This document shows, piece by piece, positions 9,501 to 21,457 of a DNA stretch of 64,000 bases. The notes under the pieces are model-generated. The model was not told the DNA's origin and searched no databases. It saw only the letters and a list, made by a program, of their open reading frames with translations. The stretch is from Cryptomeria japonica (taxonomy: Eukaryota > Streptophyta > Pinopsida > Cupressales > Cupressaceae): the NCBI RefSeq assembly GCF_030272615.1, contig NC_081414.1:819156396-819220395 (forward strand). The letters are read 5' to 3'. Positions within the stretch are counted from its first letter, which is position 1. Every line of letters starts with the position of its first letter. The position numbers and the translations under genes are program-made.

Positions 9501-12305
9501 TGTTGTCATTGATGTCAACTTGATGTCTGACAATATATAATTGTTGTTGTCATTGATGATACGGTGATTGGTTGGATAGAGAACTATTGTAGTTGTTGAG
9601 GAAGTGATGATGGAGTTGTATGCTCATGTTTGTCATTATTTTTCATTGTGTTTTGCATGATTGGTATGCATTTATTGATGTAAAGAATATATGGTTATTG
9701 GTTGGAAATGGTCTATGGATGTCCACCTTCTTGGTATCTGATGTCTACATTGAGTGTGTTATGCTAATACAGTTGATGATATTGACAATATGGCTGATGG
9801 CAATGGTAGAATGATGAGGTCTAGATAACTTGAGATATTAATATAAGAATTAGATGCATGAAAAAAGAATGAAGATACTGTACTAAATGAAAAGGTGATG
9901 TATTCTAGAACACTTAGGTTCTTAGAAGTTTGATAAAGCAAGTTGGTGTAGAAGTATGTATTGATGTGTGTCTGGAAGAATTCTCTGCATTCCTTCATAT
10001 TTGATGATATGGTCTTGTAGACTTGGATATAATGTTTATTCTCTATGTACAATGCACTCCTATCTTTTCAAGTCCTTGGTGTTGTAGTTAATATGGTTGG
10101 TGATTTTAGTTGGCTAATAGTTTGGTTGCCTATTATAATTGGTCCAAAAAATTCTCCATATTTATTGGAATTAATGTTTTAGGTGTTGTGGCTTGGATTA
10201 AATATTTAAAATGTGTTTGTTGTTTCTTAGTTCAATTTCTAGAAGTTGGTGTTGTTTGCAAGCGGTGATAATGGTGTTTTGTGTTTGATAGGCTTTCTAG
10301 AATGAAGTTCTTAGTGTTAGTTTTTTTGTGTCAATATGATATTGATATGGAAAGATGGAGGAAGGATTTGAGAATTTTTCTAGATGTTTAAAGAATGTCT
10401 TGGTATGATCTTCATGATGCTAGATGGTTTGGTTGATGGTGCATTGTGACTAGAATGTGTGTTTCAAGGTAACTACTCTGGTGCGACTGACAGAAGTTTC
10501 TCTTTAACTTGTGGTGAATCATTAGGTAATGTATTTTCTTTCCTTGAATAATGCATTGCATTTTTTTTGGATCCTACCTTAGCATGTGAGGATTTGCATT
10601 GGGGTTGTTCATCTAGAAACTATGTTTTGGGCTGACTAGTGATATATTGATTGGTGTATCTACACATTACCTTGTTGTTGACCTTGGATGATGTGTTATA
10701 GCATGTGAATTATTCTAAACTACTAAGGAAGAAGTGATATGATATTTTTTAGGTCTTTTCTATCTCTTATATTGGACTGCTTTCACAATAATTATGTTTT
10801 GGTGGCCATTTTAATACAACCTATGTTTATCCTCTATTCCAACCAACCTAATTGAAGTTTACAATGAAGAAGATGGTATATATAGAAGATTAAATCAATG
10901 TTGAACATTTTAATGAGTGTATGGATTAATATATGTGTTGTGCCTACATGATTATATCATTTATAGAAATTAGTGATGTGAAGTTGTGACAGAGAAAGTG
11001 TATAGTGATTGTTCTAAAGTTGGTTGTTTGAGATAGAGATTCAAGGACAACTTCATACTTGGAGTTTTCCAGAGGAAGTGTTGTTGAAGGCCTATTCATG
11101 TTCTTGACTCATATATTTATGTACCTTTTTCAAGGACACGGAGCCTTCTTTGCAATTTTTGTATCTTTTCCTAAGGTAATGCATCTCAACCTGCAAGTCC
11201 TTTGTATCTTTCCCTGGGATAGTGCATCTTAGCCTACAAGTCCTTCAAGGAGAAGTGTCCTTCCTTGGTTGTGAGCCTATGGTGTAGTCACGGTATGAGG
11301 ATCCTCAAAGAGAAAAATCTAAACCATGCAGCAAGAGTTAACATAATGGAAACAAGACAATATAATAGAGGTAATGCAGGACAAACTTAATTATATCATG
11401 AAAATTAGTTACAATTTGTCGGTAACATGTGGGCTTACAAGATTCGGCTCGCAAACCTGATTACATACATGCTCAAATATAGTATCGATCGACTGTGGAC
11501 CTCATAACCTTAAGATTTATCTTCTATATTCTTCGAATTGATTTCTAATGCTTAATTACATTGATTTATATGATCAAGAATGATCCATGTCATCCCAAGA
11601 TGAAACAAATACTGATGAACATGATGAAATGTGTAAAACAACTAGGGTGGCCTCCGCCAAAGAGATCCTTCTTAAAAATTCATAGAATGAAGTGCAGACA
11701 CAAGGGGAGGGCGGCCACACACCAAGGAACATTGGAAATGATGAACAAAAGCTTCTCAAGCTACGAAAATGATTCGCAAGATTCACCAATAGCAAATAGG
11801 TCCAAGCGGTTCTGATGTTCTAAGCCAGAAAGTTGTCTCAAATTTCAGAAGCAATAACTTTTCGGAAAAGAATCCAATCATTCAACGGACTTAGGATAAG
11901 GTAGATGAACATGTCCACAAACTAAATCTAGCTTCGCAAGGTCTGGTGATTAAATGCAAAGAAATGCAAAATGAAATGATGAAACTACAAAATAGGAACA
12001 AATTGAAGAAAAAAAATCTTTTTGGTTGATGCAAGATTGCCATGAACCAGGGATGCTCCTGCATCATCCTAAAAATATATTGTAATCATTTCATATATTT
12101 TGAGTTGTCTCTCATCATGGCTTTTTTCTTTTGGGTTTTCCATGTAAATATAGTGTTCTCTTGTGCATGGTAATTCATTGTTTTACCTCTCATTTAATTA
12201 TTGATAAGAATAAGGTCAAATTGATTGTGAGTTGTGGAATAAAGTTTAATTTTTTTTAATCTAAACTAATTCACCCCCCCTCTCAATCCTAAACTAAGTT
12301 CAACA
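9501..12305 (+). mobile_element. 5' LTR of copia element A
   Basis: It starts TGTTGTCATTGATG and ends TTCACCCCCCCTCTCAATCC...CAACA. At 2.8 kb it is about twice the length of the other copia LTRs here, and 11,283-12,066 may be an insertion within it. No coding domain is present. The usual initiator-Met primer-binding site is not recognisable after 12,305. Confidence 0.75.
11283..12066. mobile_element. possible solo LTR inside A's 5' LTR
   Basis: The segment starts TGTAGTCACG and ends CTGCATCA, and would explain the excess length of A's LTR. Its start is like that of solo LTR H (17,006). Read on the other strand it starts TGATGCAGGAGCATC, like the motif at 9,168. No target duplication could be confirmed, so both its limits and its orientation are tentative. 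Confidence 0.35.
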
Positions 12306-12309
12306 ATTA

Positions 12310-13100
12310 TAAGTAGTGCAATTATAAGTAATGCATGGGAATAATGGAAAGGAAAGTAATGCAATTATAAGTGGTTTGTCTGATATAGAACTCTTGAAGA
12401 TAATGGACTACAAATCTACCAAGGATGTCTAGGAGAAGCTTAGTAGCATATAAAAAGGTGACAAAAAGATAAAGCAATTCAAGTTGCAAAATCTCAAAAG
12501 TATATTTGATAATTTAAGAATAAAAAATGATGGAAACATTGATAGCTACATATGTTGGGTGACTGAAGTTGTTAGTGGAAAATTGGATGAAGATGAAGTA
12601 ATAAAGAAGGTACTCAGAACTCTCCCTAAATCCTTCATTCCTAAGGTGTCCACTATTGAAGAAAGTAGAGATTTGGACACATACACAATGAATAAACTCT
12701 ATGGAGCATTTACTACCTTTGAGATGAAAGATATTGAGCTATAAAATTCCAAGAAAGAAGTTGCATTCAAAGCCAAAAATATATTGGAAGACAATGTTGA
12801 TCCTAATGATGAATTTGATAATGCAAAAGCAAACTTTGTAAAAATATTTTAGAAAGTCACCAACAAATATATAAAGGTAAGTTACCCTTCAAATACTTTA
12901 ATTATGATAGAATTGGTTGCTATGCATCTAAATGTACTTTCAAAGAAGAAAACAATAAAAGAGGAGATGATAAGAACAAATGAGAAAAACCTAAAATAAT
13001 TTTTTCTTCCAAAGAAAGTAGCTACTCATTTGAGGAAGAAGAAGGCATTGATTCAAATGATGAGACTTTGTTTATGGCTATAAAAATGGATAATATTAGC
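12310..13100 (+). pseudogene. copia element A gag (UBN2-type), broken
   Basis: The clearest piece is 12,484-12,744 (QNLKSIFDNLRIKNDGNI, then VLRTLPKSFIPKVS and LDTYTMNKLYGAFTTFEM), the typical helical core of plant copia Gag, which packages RNA in virus-like particles. Stops at 12,742, about 12,850 and later break the frame. The zinc knuckle expected near 12,900 (around RIGCYASKCTFK in a shifted frame) is degraded. Confidence 0.8.
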
Positions 13101-13104
13101 AAAT

Positions 13105-13571
13105 GTGAAAAATGGTACTCTATCTGACAATAGTAATAGTGTCAAATCCTTCATTGTGTGGACTTCCCTTCATGCAAAAAAAGAACCAAATGCATGGGTG
13201 ATTGATAGTAGATGCTCTAATCACATGACTAGTGATAAAAGAAATTTTATCAATCTTGAAAAGTGGAATGGTGGATCAGTAAAGTGTGATGGTGAGGAGG
13301 TTGCTCAGATCTATGGTAAAGCAACCATAACCATTGATGGAAAGAAAAAGAACATAGGATTTTCTCTATGTAAAAGGGATAAGAGATAATATTCTCAGTG
13401 TTAATCAAATGTGCGGCAAAGGATACAAACTTACACTTCATGAAAATGGATGTGAAATCAAAAAAGGAAGCTCAAAAAGAGTAGTTGCAAAAGAGAAAAG
13501 GATTGATAGAAATGTCTATCATATAAAGAAAACAAAAGGAGAAAATTGTATAATAGCACAAAGCAGTGAAT
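13105..13571 (+). pseudogene. copia element A protease, interrupted by element B
   Basis: NAWVIDSRCSNHMTSDKR at about 13,190 is the copia aspartic protease site. The family motif is D-S-G; here the Gly is Arg, which should inactivate the enzyme. After a frameshift near 13,389 the sequence continues into GYKLTLHENGCEIKKG and on to ECW at 13,576, where element B starts. The pre-integrase continuation is found at 60,773. Confidence 0.85.
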
Positions 13572-13576
13572 GTTGG
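13572..13576 (+). repeat. left target-site duplication of element B
   Basis: GTTGG, repeated at 60,768-60,772. It is followed by the LTR terminal TGTATTGG. Confidence 0.9.
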
Positions 13577-14819
13577 TGTATTGGTGCAAAAGCAACCCTG
13601 CAAAGGGAAGAACTATGTTCCCTTGAGAGCCAATTTCACAGCATACATTCATATATCTCCAATTAGTGAAACTGGTGAAGAAATATAATTAGAGAAATGT
13701 AAAAGATACGAAGAGTATTTGGTCTAAATATAAGTATCTTGGTCAAGGGCACTAGTGCGGTGTGTAGATGTCTATGCAACGCACTGTAGTTTTGTATGGA
13801 TGACAAACAAAAAAGACTCAGAAACATGAAAACCCAACTCAGTTCTTCAAATAACCTGCAAACCCTAGAAGTTATAAATCTAGCAATGAATACTAGATAA
13901 TAAATATAAAAATAAATGCATACAAAAAAAAAAAAAAAACACAAGCAAACCCTTATGTGTTTGAATGCTTCTAATAATCCTACACACATGAATAAGAGGA
14001 AAAATGTTTGGGGCTTTTGGAGACTTGCCTCGGTCAAGTCCCTATTTTGATGTTTCCACCTCCACGATAACTAGATAGATAGATAGATAGATAAATAAAA
14101 ATGTAAATAGAAAAGATAAATGATTTGACAAATAAAGGATGTGATAAATCCTCAAGATGCTCAGAGACAAGATAAGTAGATAGATATTACTAGCAAGGCT
14201 TGAGAAAGCCAAGAGAGATGCAAATAGCATTATGAGAGCTTGAGAGTGTTATAGAAAACTAGAGACTGTTGTAGCAAGTGAGAGAGAGCAAGAGAAATAT
14301 GTAAGATCCAAGAGAACAAGAGAGATTGTATCTAGAATCTAGAGGAATTGCTTGAAGAACCAAGAGAGATTGCAAGAAGGAACTAGAGAGATGGAATGGA
14401 GAGAAAAGAGATTTTAAAGAGAGAAGAGGAGAGAAAAAAAAGGTTTGTCATGCCATTTAGAAGATTCTAAGCCATTTCCACCAATCAAGATAGGTGACAA
14501 GTGCCAAAATTCATAGAACTGACATTTGAACATTAAGATGTTGCAGGATGAATGTGCAGCACACACACAGATGTTTGAATGACATGCTAGTGTCCAAATG
14601 AATCATGCTAAAAAATAATAGGTGGCAAGAGAAACACATGGTTTATGCAAAATTGAAGTTGAAAGGTAGCTATTGAAAAGGTGTCTAAAGCATCCTAAGA
14701 GGGAAAAGGGGTATGCAAGGGATAAAATGTGCCTACTCAAATGCTAGGGAAATTAACACTAAAGTGGCTATAAAAGTGTAGGTGGAATTGCAAAGGGGTA
14801 TGCAATTTTTTACTCTACA
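13577..14819 (-). mobile_element. B left LTR (3' LTR)
   Basis: This 1,243-bp LTR aligns with 47,585-48,332 plus 60,286-60,767. It contains a GATA-type microsatellite at about 14,072-14,093, shared by the other LTR copy, and an A run at about 13,924. The short minus-strand open frames here are non-coding. Confidence 0.88.
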
Positions 14820-14835
14820 TTTTTCCCCCACTTTA
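14820..14835 (-). other. polypurine tract of element B
   Basis: On the minus strand, AAAGTGGGGGAAAAA lies directly before the LTR start TGTAGAG. This fixes the orientation of B as minus. Confidence 0.75.
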
Positions 14836-15314
14836 TCGGGCTTATGAATCAACATGAATATGTACACTAAACAAAATCTACTAAACATAAAAATAACATC
14901 ATGATGCCAAAAGGATATTGTAGAGGAAGAAATCAACTCTTTGAGCCAAGAAAGCATGACCCCAAGTTGAATACCTACAAAAAAAATGCATTAGACAAAT
15001 AAATCTATACGACAACAAGGTTAGAGAATAAAAACTCCCAATATGATGGGGTTAGATCATGATAAAGAAGTAGATATACAAAAAAGAACATGGATAACAC
15101 ACATGAAATTACATAGCAAAAAAACTAAAAGTTTTGAGTTAGCAAATTGAAAGAGACCTCAATATGAAAGGGTGTCTCAATATTATGTGTCATCTTCAAA
15201 ATACAAGAAACCACAAATAGATCTACAAAGGAGATAAGAATGCAAGGATCAATTGCCTCAAGGAATAATGCACCCAAAAGTAAAAGAAGAAGTCGATGTC
15301 AAAGATATAGTATT
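14836..15314 (-). other. B internal non-coding segment
   Basis: The 3' untranslated part of B between its purine tract and insertion G. I recognise no domain in any frame. Confidence 0.5.
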
Positions 15315-17000
15315 GGAGTTGAGGAAAAATCAACTCTACAGCTCCCAAAGATCACCTGCATGCAAACCTGTCATAGAAAGAGAGAAGCAAAAAAGCTATG
15401 GAGGCTAGAATTTAGAGATTTGGAAAAGAGGAGTCATATTGATTGTGAAACAAGATTGAAATTCAATAATTACAGTTGTTATAAAAATACAAAGAGAGAA
15501 TCCTTATAAAAGGATACTCAAAACCCTAAAGGAGAAAACCCTAAAGAATTATAAGATTTCTAAGTTTAGCTTAAGCATAGAGTATAATAGACTAATAATT
15601 AAATAAATAATTATTAGCTAATAAAAGATAACTCTAACATAAGATGGACTTAGGGAGTAGCTAAAAAAAACCTAAGGACTAAAAAAGCATGTAAAAAATG
15701 TAGAAAAACAAAAATGGGTCCTGACAACTAGGCCTGATGAGGTACCCAAGTACAATAAAAATTTTGTAAGGTGGAGAAAAAGGAGAAAACCCCATGGGAA
15801 AAAAAATCCTCTCCAAGAAGAGATGAAAGCTCAAGTGAAGGACTAATAAGCCTCCAAACAAGAGTCTTCCAAAAGATAGGAACAAAAAGAAGAGAATAAA
15901 GAACACCACTGAAGCATGAAATAGATGTAAACATTGTCGAAGAGTAACTGTTGATCTGAAGAACCTCCACTGAAATAGAACATGACCAAGTAGAGAAGAC
16001 TGTAATCTACATGAGGTGCCCTCAAATGAAACTACTCGAATCAAATGGCAGACAAAAGAAAACAACTGAACTTGAAGATACAGATGACATGAAACACCAA
16101 AGCTTGAAGAGTTGATCAATTGAACCAAGGAAGCATTAGAACAATAGGAAAAACCTTCCCATAATGTTGAAAAGGGAGGGGGATAGGTACACTGAAAAGA
16201 GTGGCCAACAAGAACTGCATGCCGAAGAACCAGGAACATCGAAGGTGCAAAGAAAGTACATAGTGTTGTGGAAGGAACACTCACTTGACAGACATCATGA
16301 GGCTAATGTCATGGAAGGAACACTCACATGACAAAGGTAGATGGAAAACAAAGGCAAATATCAACCCCCCCATGGTACTTTATAAGTAGTGCATGTACAA
16401 TAAGGAACAAGATATGCAAGATCCCAAGTATACAATGTATGATGGCACTTTATCTCAGTGTGTTTGCATAAATAAAATGCGACAATGATCAGAAGAGACA
16501 AAAGACTGGAAATAGAAAGAATAGCCAAATATGAGACATCCTACTCAAAGAAAGAGATCTTAGGACCTGAAACATCCAAGATATTCACCTAAGTGTTCAA
16601 AAGCAAAAAATTGAATAAAATATACCTAGAGAAAAATCTGGAAAGAAAAATCATATGAATGGAAAGAATGCAAAACAAGCTTTCCAAGGATATAAAGTTT
16701 TCTAAAAATGAAGTTTGGATGCTCAAGTTATGTCTCGCGGAGTGCAAAAAGGAACCTCTGGCTTTGACAACAAAAAATACCATCAAAAAAGCAAAATCAA
16801 AAGTTCAAAACTCTAGATTTGGATAGAACTCAGAAAGATCTTTCTAGGAGTTGAGGAAAAATCAACTATACAGCTCCCAAAGGTCACCTGCATGCAAACC
16901 TGTCATAGAAAGAGAGAAGAAAAAAATCTATGGAGGCCAAAATTCAGATATCCAGAAAAGAGAAGCCATATTCATTGTGCAACAAGAATGCAATTCAAAA

Positions 17001-17005
17001 ATTAC
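17001..17005 (+). repeat. left target-site duplication of solo LTR H
   Basis: ATTAC, repeated at 18,539-18,543 right after the LTR's terminal CA. Confidence 0.9.
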
Positions 17006-18538
17006 TGTAGTCACGTAAATCTGTCCATTTAATTAAATGAATATTTACTATTTATTTGATTAATGAACCATCACTATTCAAATAATTAAATTAATATTTA
17101 ATTAATTCATCCTCAAACCTCTTGTCCCATTAATTAAATAAATTGTTCAATTTATTTAAATTAATTCATTAAACCACACCTCTAAATCAATTAAATGAAT
17201 AAATCCTATTTATTTTATTTAATCCCCTTTCCTCTTTTAAATAAATAAATAAATATTTATTTAAATCACTAAACAAATCCCCTCCACTTGCATTCGCCTA
17301 CAAATGTAAGTTGCAACCACAATTGAAATAAATTAATTTTATTTTAATTAAAATCCTATTTTCCCTCACCCACCAAACCCACTTGCAATCCTAAATCCCC
17401 TTCTAGACTCTTCTAACCACTTTCTAAGTTCTTCTAACCATTCATAGTTATCTTAATCCATCTCCTAAATATTATCACATTCTTAAGCAACTTGAAGTCA
17501 CTTCTCAAAGCCTCCAAAGTCTTTGAAAAGCATTTAATGCTTTATGTGTTCAACAAGATAACCCCTAAAATCTTCCAAACCACTAATGGCTCTTACATGA
17601 CCATTAATGGCTCTTACATAACCATTTATGGTTAATTCCACTTGCCCACATGGTTAGAATCTTAACCTCTAACTCAACCTCCATGTAACCCATGTGTCTT
17701 CTCAAGCATTCATTGTTTTGACCATGGTTATTCCCACTAACTCTTTCACAAGAGTTTATCCATTGGATAAAGGCATTATTTATTGGATAAAGGCTTTATT
17801 TATTCAACCCAACTTAAACCTTAAATCCTAAGGTAACCCTCAAGTCATGTCAAGCATTTAATGCTTCTTCCCTCTCCCCTCAACCCATCTCATGTTGACA
17901 TTTGTCGTCTTGGGATTGGGTTGAAATCCCTCACATCGATCATAAACCCATCAATCCTGACCCTTGTTGAGATTACTCAATCTCAACCATCCATTGCTCA
18001 ATTTTACCTATAAATAGGGCTCATACTCCTCATTTTAAATCCTCAAGCCTCAAGCATTCTCAAGCACATCTATAATCCTGAAACCTTGTATGCATCTAAT
18101 TTATAGTGAAATTTAGAGAACATTTAGCATAATAATCTACATTTGTCTTTTTGGCTAAAATTGACATTAGATAATTAGATAATATCTCATTTTATCTTGT
18201 TCACATTTGCATTCTCATAAGATTTCATTCTACAATATTGAACCTCCATAAGACATCCAGAATAGTGCAAAAATCTATTGAGAGCTACACTCATTTGGGA
18301 ACTTGGAGAGGAGAGGAACAAGGGAGGAGTAGCTACAAACATGGTGGAGGGCATTTGGAGATGTCTTATTGCATTTCTTAGATTTGTTAAGCTTTCTATT
18401 TTGTGTTTTGTGTCTCTCTTGATATGCTTTCTTAAGACAATATTTGATTTGTGATTTCTAACACTAACACTTGGTTTGTTGCTTGTGTGTTTGTGTTTGT
18501 CTTAACAATATCCTAACAATCCTTTTTGTAGAGCATCA
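17006..18538 (+). mobile_element. solo LTR H (Ty3-like)
   Basis: A 1,533-bp segment starts TGTAGTCACG and ends GAGCATCA, with perfect ATTAC duplications. It interrupts the right copy of repeat G at ATTACAGTTGTT; the uninterrupted left copy near 15,470 shows the empty site. It has no internal region, so it is a solo LTR left by recombination between two LTRs. A TATA box at 18,008 supports plus orientation. Confidence 0.9.
18008..18018 (+). promoter_or_regulatory. TATA box of solo LTR H
   Basis: CTATAAATAGG, about 1 kb into the LTR, is a good match to plant core promoters. Confidence 0.6.
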
Positions 18539-18690
18539 ATTACAGTTGTTATGAAAATACAAAGAGGGAATCCTTATAAAAGGATAATCAAAACCCTAAA
18601 GAATTATAAGATTCCTAAGTTTAGCTTAAGCATGGAGTGTAATAGACTAATCATTAAATAAATAATTATTAGCTAATAAAAGGTAACTCT

Positions 18691-18809
18691 AACATATAGT
18701 TTATGACCTAGACACTAGCTTACTCTATAGCTAGTGGGCATGAAAATGATAATGATTAAAATCATAGTCTAGCAAGTTGTGTTATGCTAGGTGATCAAAT
18801 ATAAGTAGG
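18691..18809 (-). other. B internal non-coding segment
   Basis: Short stretch between G and the tandem repeat. No coding domain is recognisable. Confidence 0.4.
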
Positions 18810-19020
18810 ACCAACCTTGCTATGAAGGAAAAGTCACTACCAAAATATTAGTACCAACCTTTCTATGAAGGAAAGCCACTACCAAAAGATAAAGAACCAA
18901 CCTTGTTATGAAGGAAACCCACTACCAAAAGATAAGATACCTAGTAGAACCAACTTCACTTATGGAAGAGAGCCACTACTAATAGAGATAAATAGATGCT
19001 CAATAGGACCAACCTCAACA
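18810..19020. repeat. degenerate tandem repeat in B
   Basis: Units starting ACCAACCTTGCTATGAAGG, with GCCACTACCAAAAGATAA near the end, begin at 18,810, 18,852, 18,897, 18,949 and (partial) 19,008. The spacing is 42, 45, 52 and 59 bases. It lies downstream of B's coding remnant on the minus strand, so in the 3' untranslated part. Confidence 0.85.
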
Positions 19021-19279
19021 CCACAGAGGAAATTTTCTACATATAAGATAGATTTTGATAAGAGCCGAAAAGGGAAAAAAAAGATACTCATCTCATTGGG
19101 TGACAAAAAGAGTCACCACAGTAGGTGAGAGATATACATGCACCACCATGAACCACTGTGGGTGAGAAAGGGATATATGCTACCATGGGTGGAGAGTAGG
19201 TATAGTAAAATTTAACTTGGAGTGGAATATATAAAAGAACGAGATAGAGGTAAACCTTGATATCACTTGTTGTGTAAAG

Positions 19280-20253
19280 AAGAAGAGATAGGTGTATCAA
19301 TAGATGAAGAATTAATGACACCAGATTGATGAAGTTGTTATATATTATCCTTCAAGGCCTTAAATTCACTTGTGGAATGGCCAAGCACTTGATGGTATGC
19401 ACAGAAAGAATGTTTCTCTTTATCATCCTTATGAAACTTCTTATGTGCAGGAGGAGGAAGAGTAATCAAGTGGATTTAAGAAGCCTCAACAAAATAAGCT
19501 CTTGATTAGATAAAGTATGAGTAGTAGGAAGCAACCCTTTCTCTTGTGGAGAAGAAGAAGAAGAATATATAAGAACATTAGACAATGGAGGAGATGTAGA
19601 CAAAGGAGAATCTTTGTAACCTAAACCCACTATAAAAGAGCATAGTTTTGATTCCAAAGGGATCTTAACTCCTTGACCCATGTGCCCAAGACCATTTCCT
19701 TTGTATCCATACTTGGAAGAAATTTTGAATCCTAAACCATAACATGATTAAAACTCCTCCAAAGGAGGAGGATTACCTTTAATGGTATAGCCAATGGTGT
19801 TCATATGATCCCGCGATATAGAATAATAACCATCTTTGATAGTGGGTGTGAATGATACTTTTGGAGTGTTAAGGTGGATTGATTGACTTTATATTCTCCA
19901 ATGAAGGATCTTGTAAAGTCCAAGGAACGCCAACCATCACCAAGAAATGCATTTGACTGAGAAGAAGATGAATTTGAAGAAGGATATGGAGTAGGAGTAG
20001 ACTTAGGCCTTTCTATTTTAGGAGGGTCTTGATTAGGGACAACCTTCTCATGGGTTTACTCTTTAAGGGGGACCATAGGAATAACTATTGGCATATTAGA
20101 AGATAAAGATGGAATATAGTTCTTAAAGGTAGGTGTTTATATTGAGGCATGACCAGTTGTTGCGATTTGACATAAGTGCATAGCATCAAGATCATTCTTG
20201 ATTGTAACTACCTGATTGTTAGCAACAAACTTAATAGAACCTATTGGAATCAA
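19280..20253 (-). pseudogene. B coding remnant: G-patch and CHHC zinc knuckle
   Basis: Read on the minus strand from 20,253, IKFVANNQVVTIKND continues the post-protease region. A serine/proline-rich linker follows, then a G-patch at about 19,735-19,610 (GYKGNGLGHMGQGVKIP and VGLGYKDSPL) with the regular glycines that bind RNA or partner proteins. At about 19,400-19,350 there is a knuckle FCAYHQVLGHSTSEF, pattern C-x2-H-x4-H-x4 with the last Cys changed to Phe. Several stops break the frame. G-patch domains follow the protease in some plant Ty3 polyproteins and in betaretroviruses. No RT follows here. Confidence 0.8.
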
Positions 20254-21349
20254 TGAATATTGAGAGGGGGTGAATCAGTGTTTTGCAATTTTCAAACTTG
20301 TTAAGCTAATTCTTAAACCACCAGATGCATAAGAATGAAAGTAAAGTGCAAAAACATAAAGTAATCAAGCACACAACCACAACACCAAGATTTTTATGTG
20401 AAAACCTGTTAAGGAAAAAACCACAGTGGGATTTAAACCTATGATAGTATTATACTATGGCCAAGAGTATGATAATATTAAATAGAGGGGAATTTACTTG
20501 CATTCAAGCACACTACCTAGAGCTCACTCCTCAAATATAAAATGGGGCTACAACCCAAAGGAAGGCTCACTTCCTTATAGGTGATTACAATTGATTACAA
20601 TAATGAATGAACTAAAGAATAGCATCTACTAATGCCAAATAGCAGTTCTGGTTAGGCTTAGATTCACTTCTGCAACTGTTTTTCTTATCTGCTCTATTTA
20701 CCTATTATGTCATACATCAGAGCACCAAAATCTTCAATCACATTCACCAACCTTCACACATTCACTCTTACACACTTCTGGCACTCGTCTCATACATCAA
20801 AATGCTCAAATGAATCAGCCTTATATATCCGCATTAACAAAATGAATCATTTACCATGTCGACTTCCAAAAACTGCATAACACGCAACATGAATCATGTA
20901 ACCTTAAGTCGGCTCAATCCATCCACAAATCCATATGCAGACCTAAACAAAATGATAAAAAGATTCACACAAGTCATCCCAATCACCTCGAACAATGAAA
21001 TCAACCCAACAATTCTGCAGCACACGTTCCACCAAAATAGTTATGTTCTAACTAAAATACCAGATACTGGACCTTTAATCTTGCTCATGAATCAACATCA
21101 GATATGAGGATTATGAAATAATCTGCCTCAAACCTTGAATCATCTGCCTTTATCACCGCAACCAAAATTAAACAATCAAAATCAAGATATACACATTGTA
21201 CACATGCACAATCGGTTACTATATTCCACCTTCTAGACTTATGCCTCATGAACAATATGACTTCCAGTAAATCAAATCTATGTACATTGGAGTTGATTTA
21301 TGAAATGGGTTGCCATCAATGACAACTCCTAAGCATCAATAATGCAACA
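20254..21349 (-). mobile_element. copia LTR J (probable solo LTR) in element B
   Basis: On the plus strand the left end is TGAATATTGAGAGGGGGTG, the reversed 3' end of a copia LTR (CACCCCCTCTC). The right end is AATAATGCAACA, so on the minus strand it starts TGTTGCATTATTG. It carries the shared copia LTR block (AAAAAACCACAGTGGG at about 20,415). It splits B between the LLGRPWIH block and IKFVANNQ. The flanks ATCAA and ATCTT match at only three of five positions, so the exact left edge (20,245 or 20,254) is uncertain. Confidence 0.7.
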
Positions 21350-21457
21350 ATCTTCACCAAAACAATGTCTCTTGCCAACAGAACCATGAAGGGTATAATT
21401 GACCACTCCTAAAGCATGAATCCAAGGTCTACCTAAGAGAATATTATATATTAAAGG
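21350..21457 (-). pseudogene. B coding remnant: end of protease domain
   Basis: On the minus strand this short piece reads LIYNILLGRPWIHALGVVNY, the conserved block after the active site of plant Ty3 proteases. With one copy of AAAGG it joins in frame to HVMSGP at 46,238, showing that C inserted into this gene. It is cut again by J on its other side. Confidence 0.88.
21453..21457 (+). repeat. left target-site duplication of element C
   Basis: AAAGG, repeated at 46,233-46,237. Confidence 0.92.

Larger units (their letters stand above)
15315..18690. mobile_element. small LTR pair G (non-autonomous, TRIM/LARD-like)
   Basis: About 340 bases at 15,315-15,654 (TGAGGAAAAATCAACTC ... ATAACTCTAACA) are repeated at 16,857-18,690, where the copy is split by solo LTR H. 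Both copies run from TG to CA, and about 1.2 kb lies between them (15,655-16,856) with no recognisable domain; a 201-codon minus-strand frame there is low-complexity. On the minus strand the repeats start TGTTAGAG, also LTR-like, so orientation is undecided. No target duplication was confirmed; a local duplication inside B is the alternative. Confidence 0.5.

Noticed and set aside
13663-14037. 124-codon minus-strand ORF
   Set aside because: It lies wholly in B's LTR and contains a run of Phe from the poly(A) tract; the equivalent frame in the other LTR is not kept.
15679-16284. 201-codon minus-strand ORF as a gene
   Set aside because: Phe/Leu/Ser-rich translation of an A-rich plus strand between the two G repeats; no domain and no sign of coding constraint.
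20240-20254. Clean target-site duplication for LTR J
   Set aside because: The best flanks (ATCAA/ATCTT) differ at two of five positions, so no TSD is claimed.
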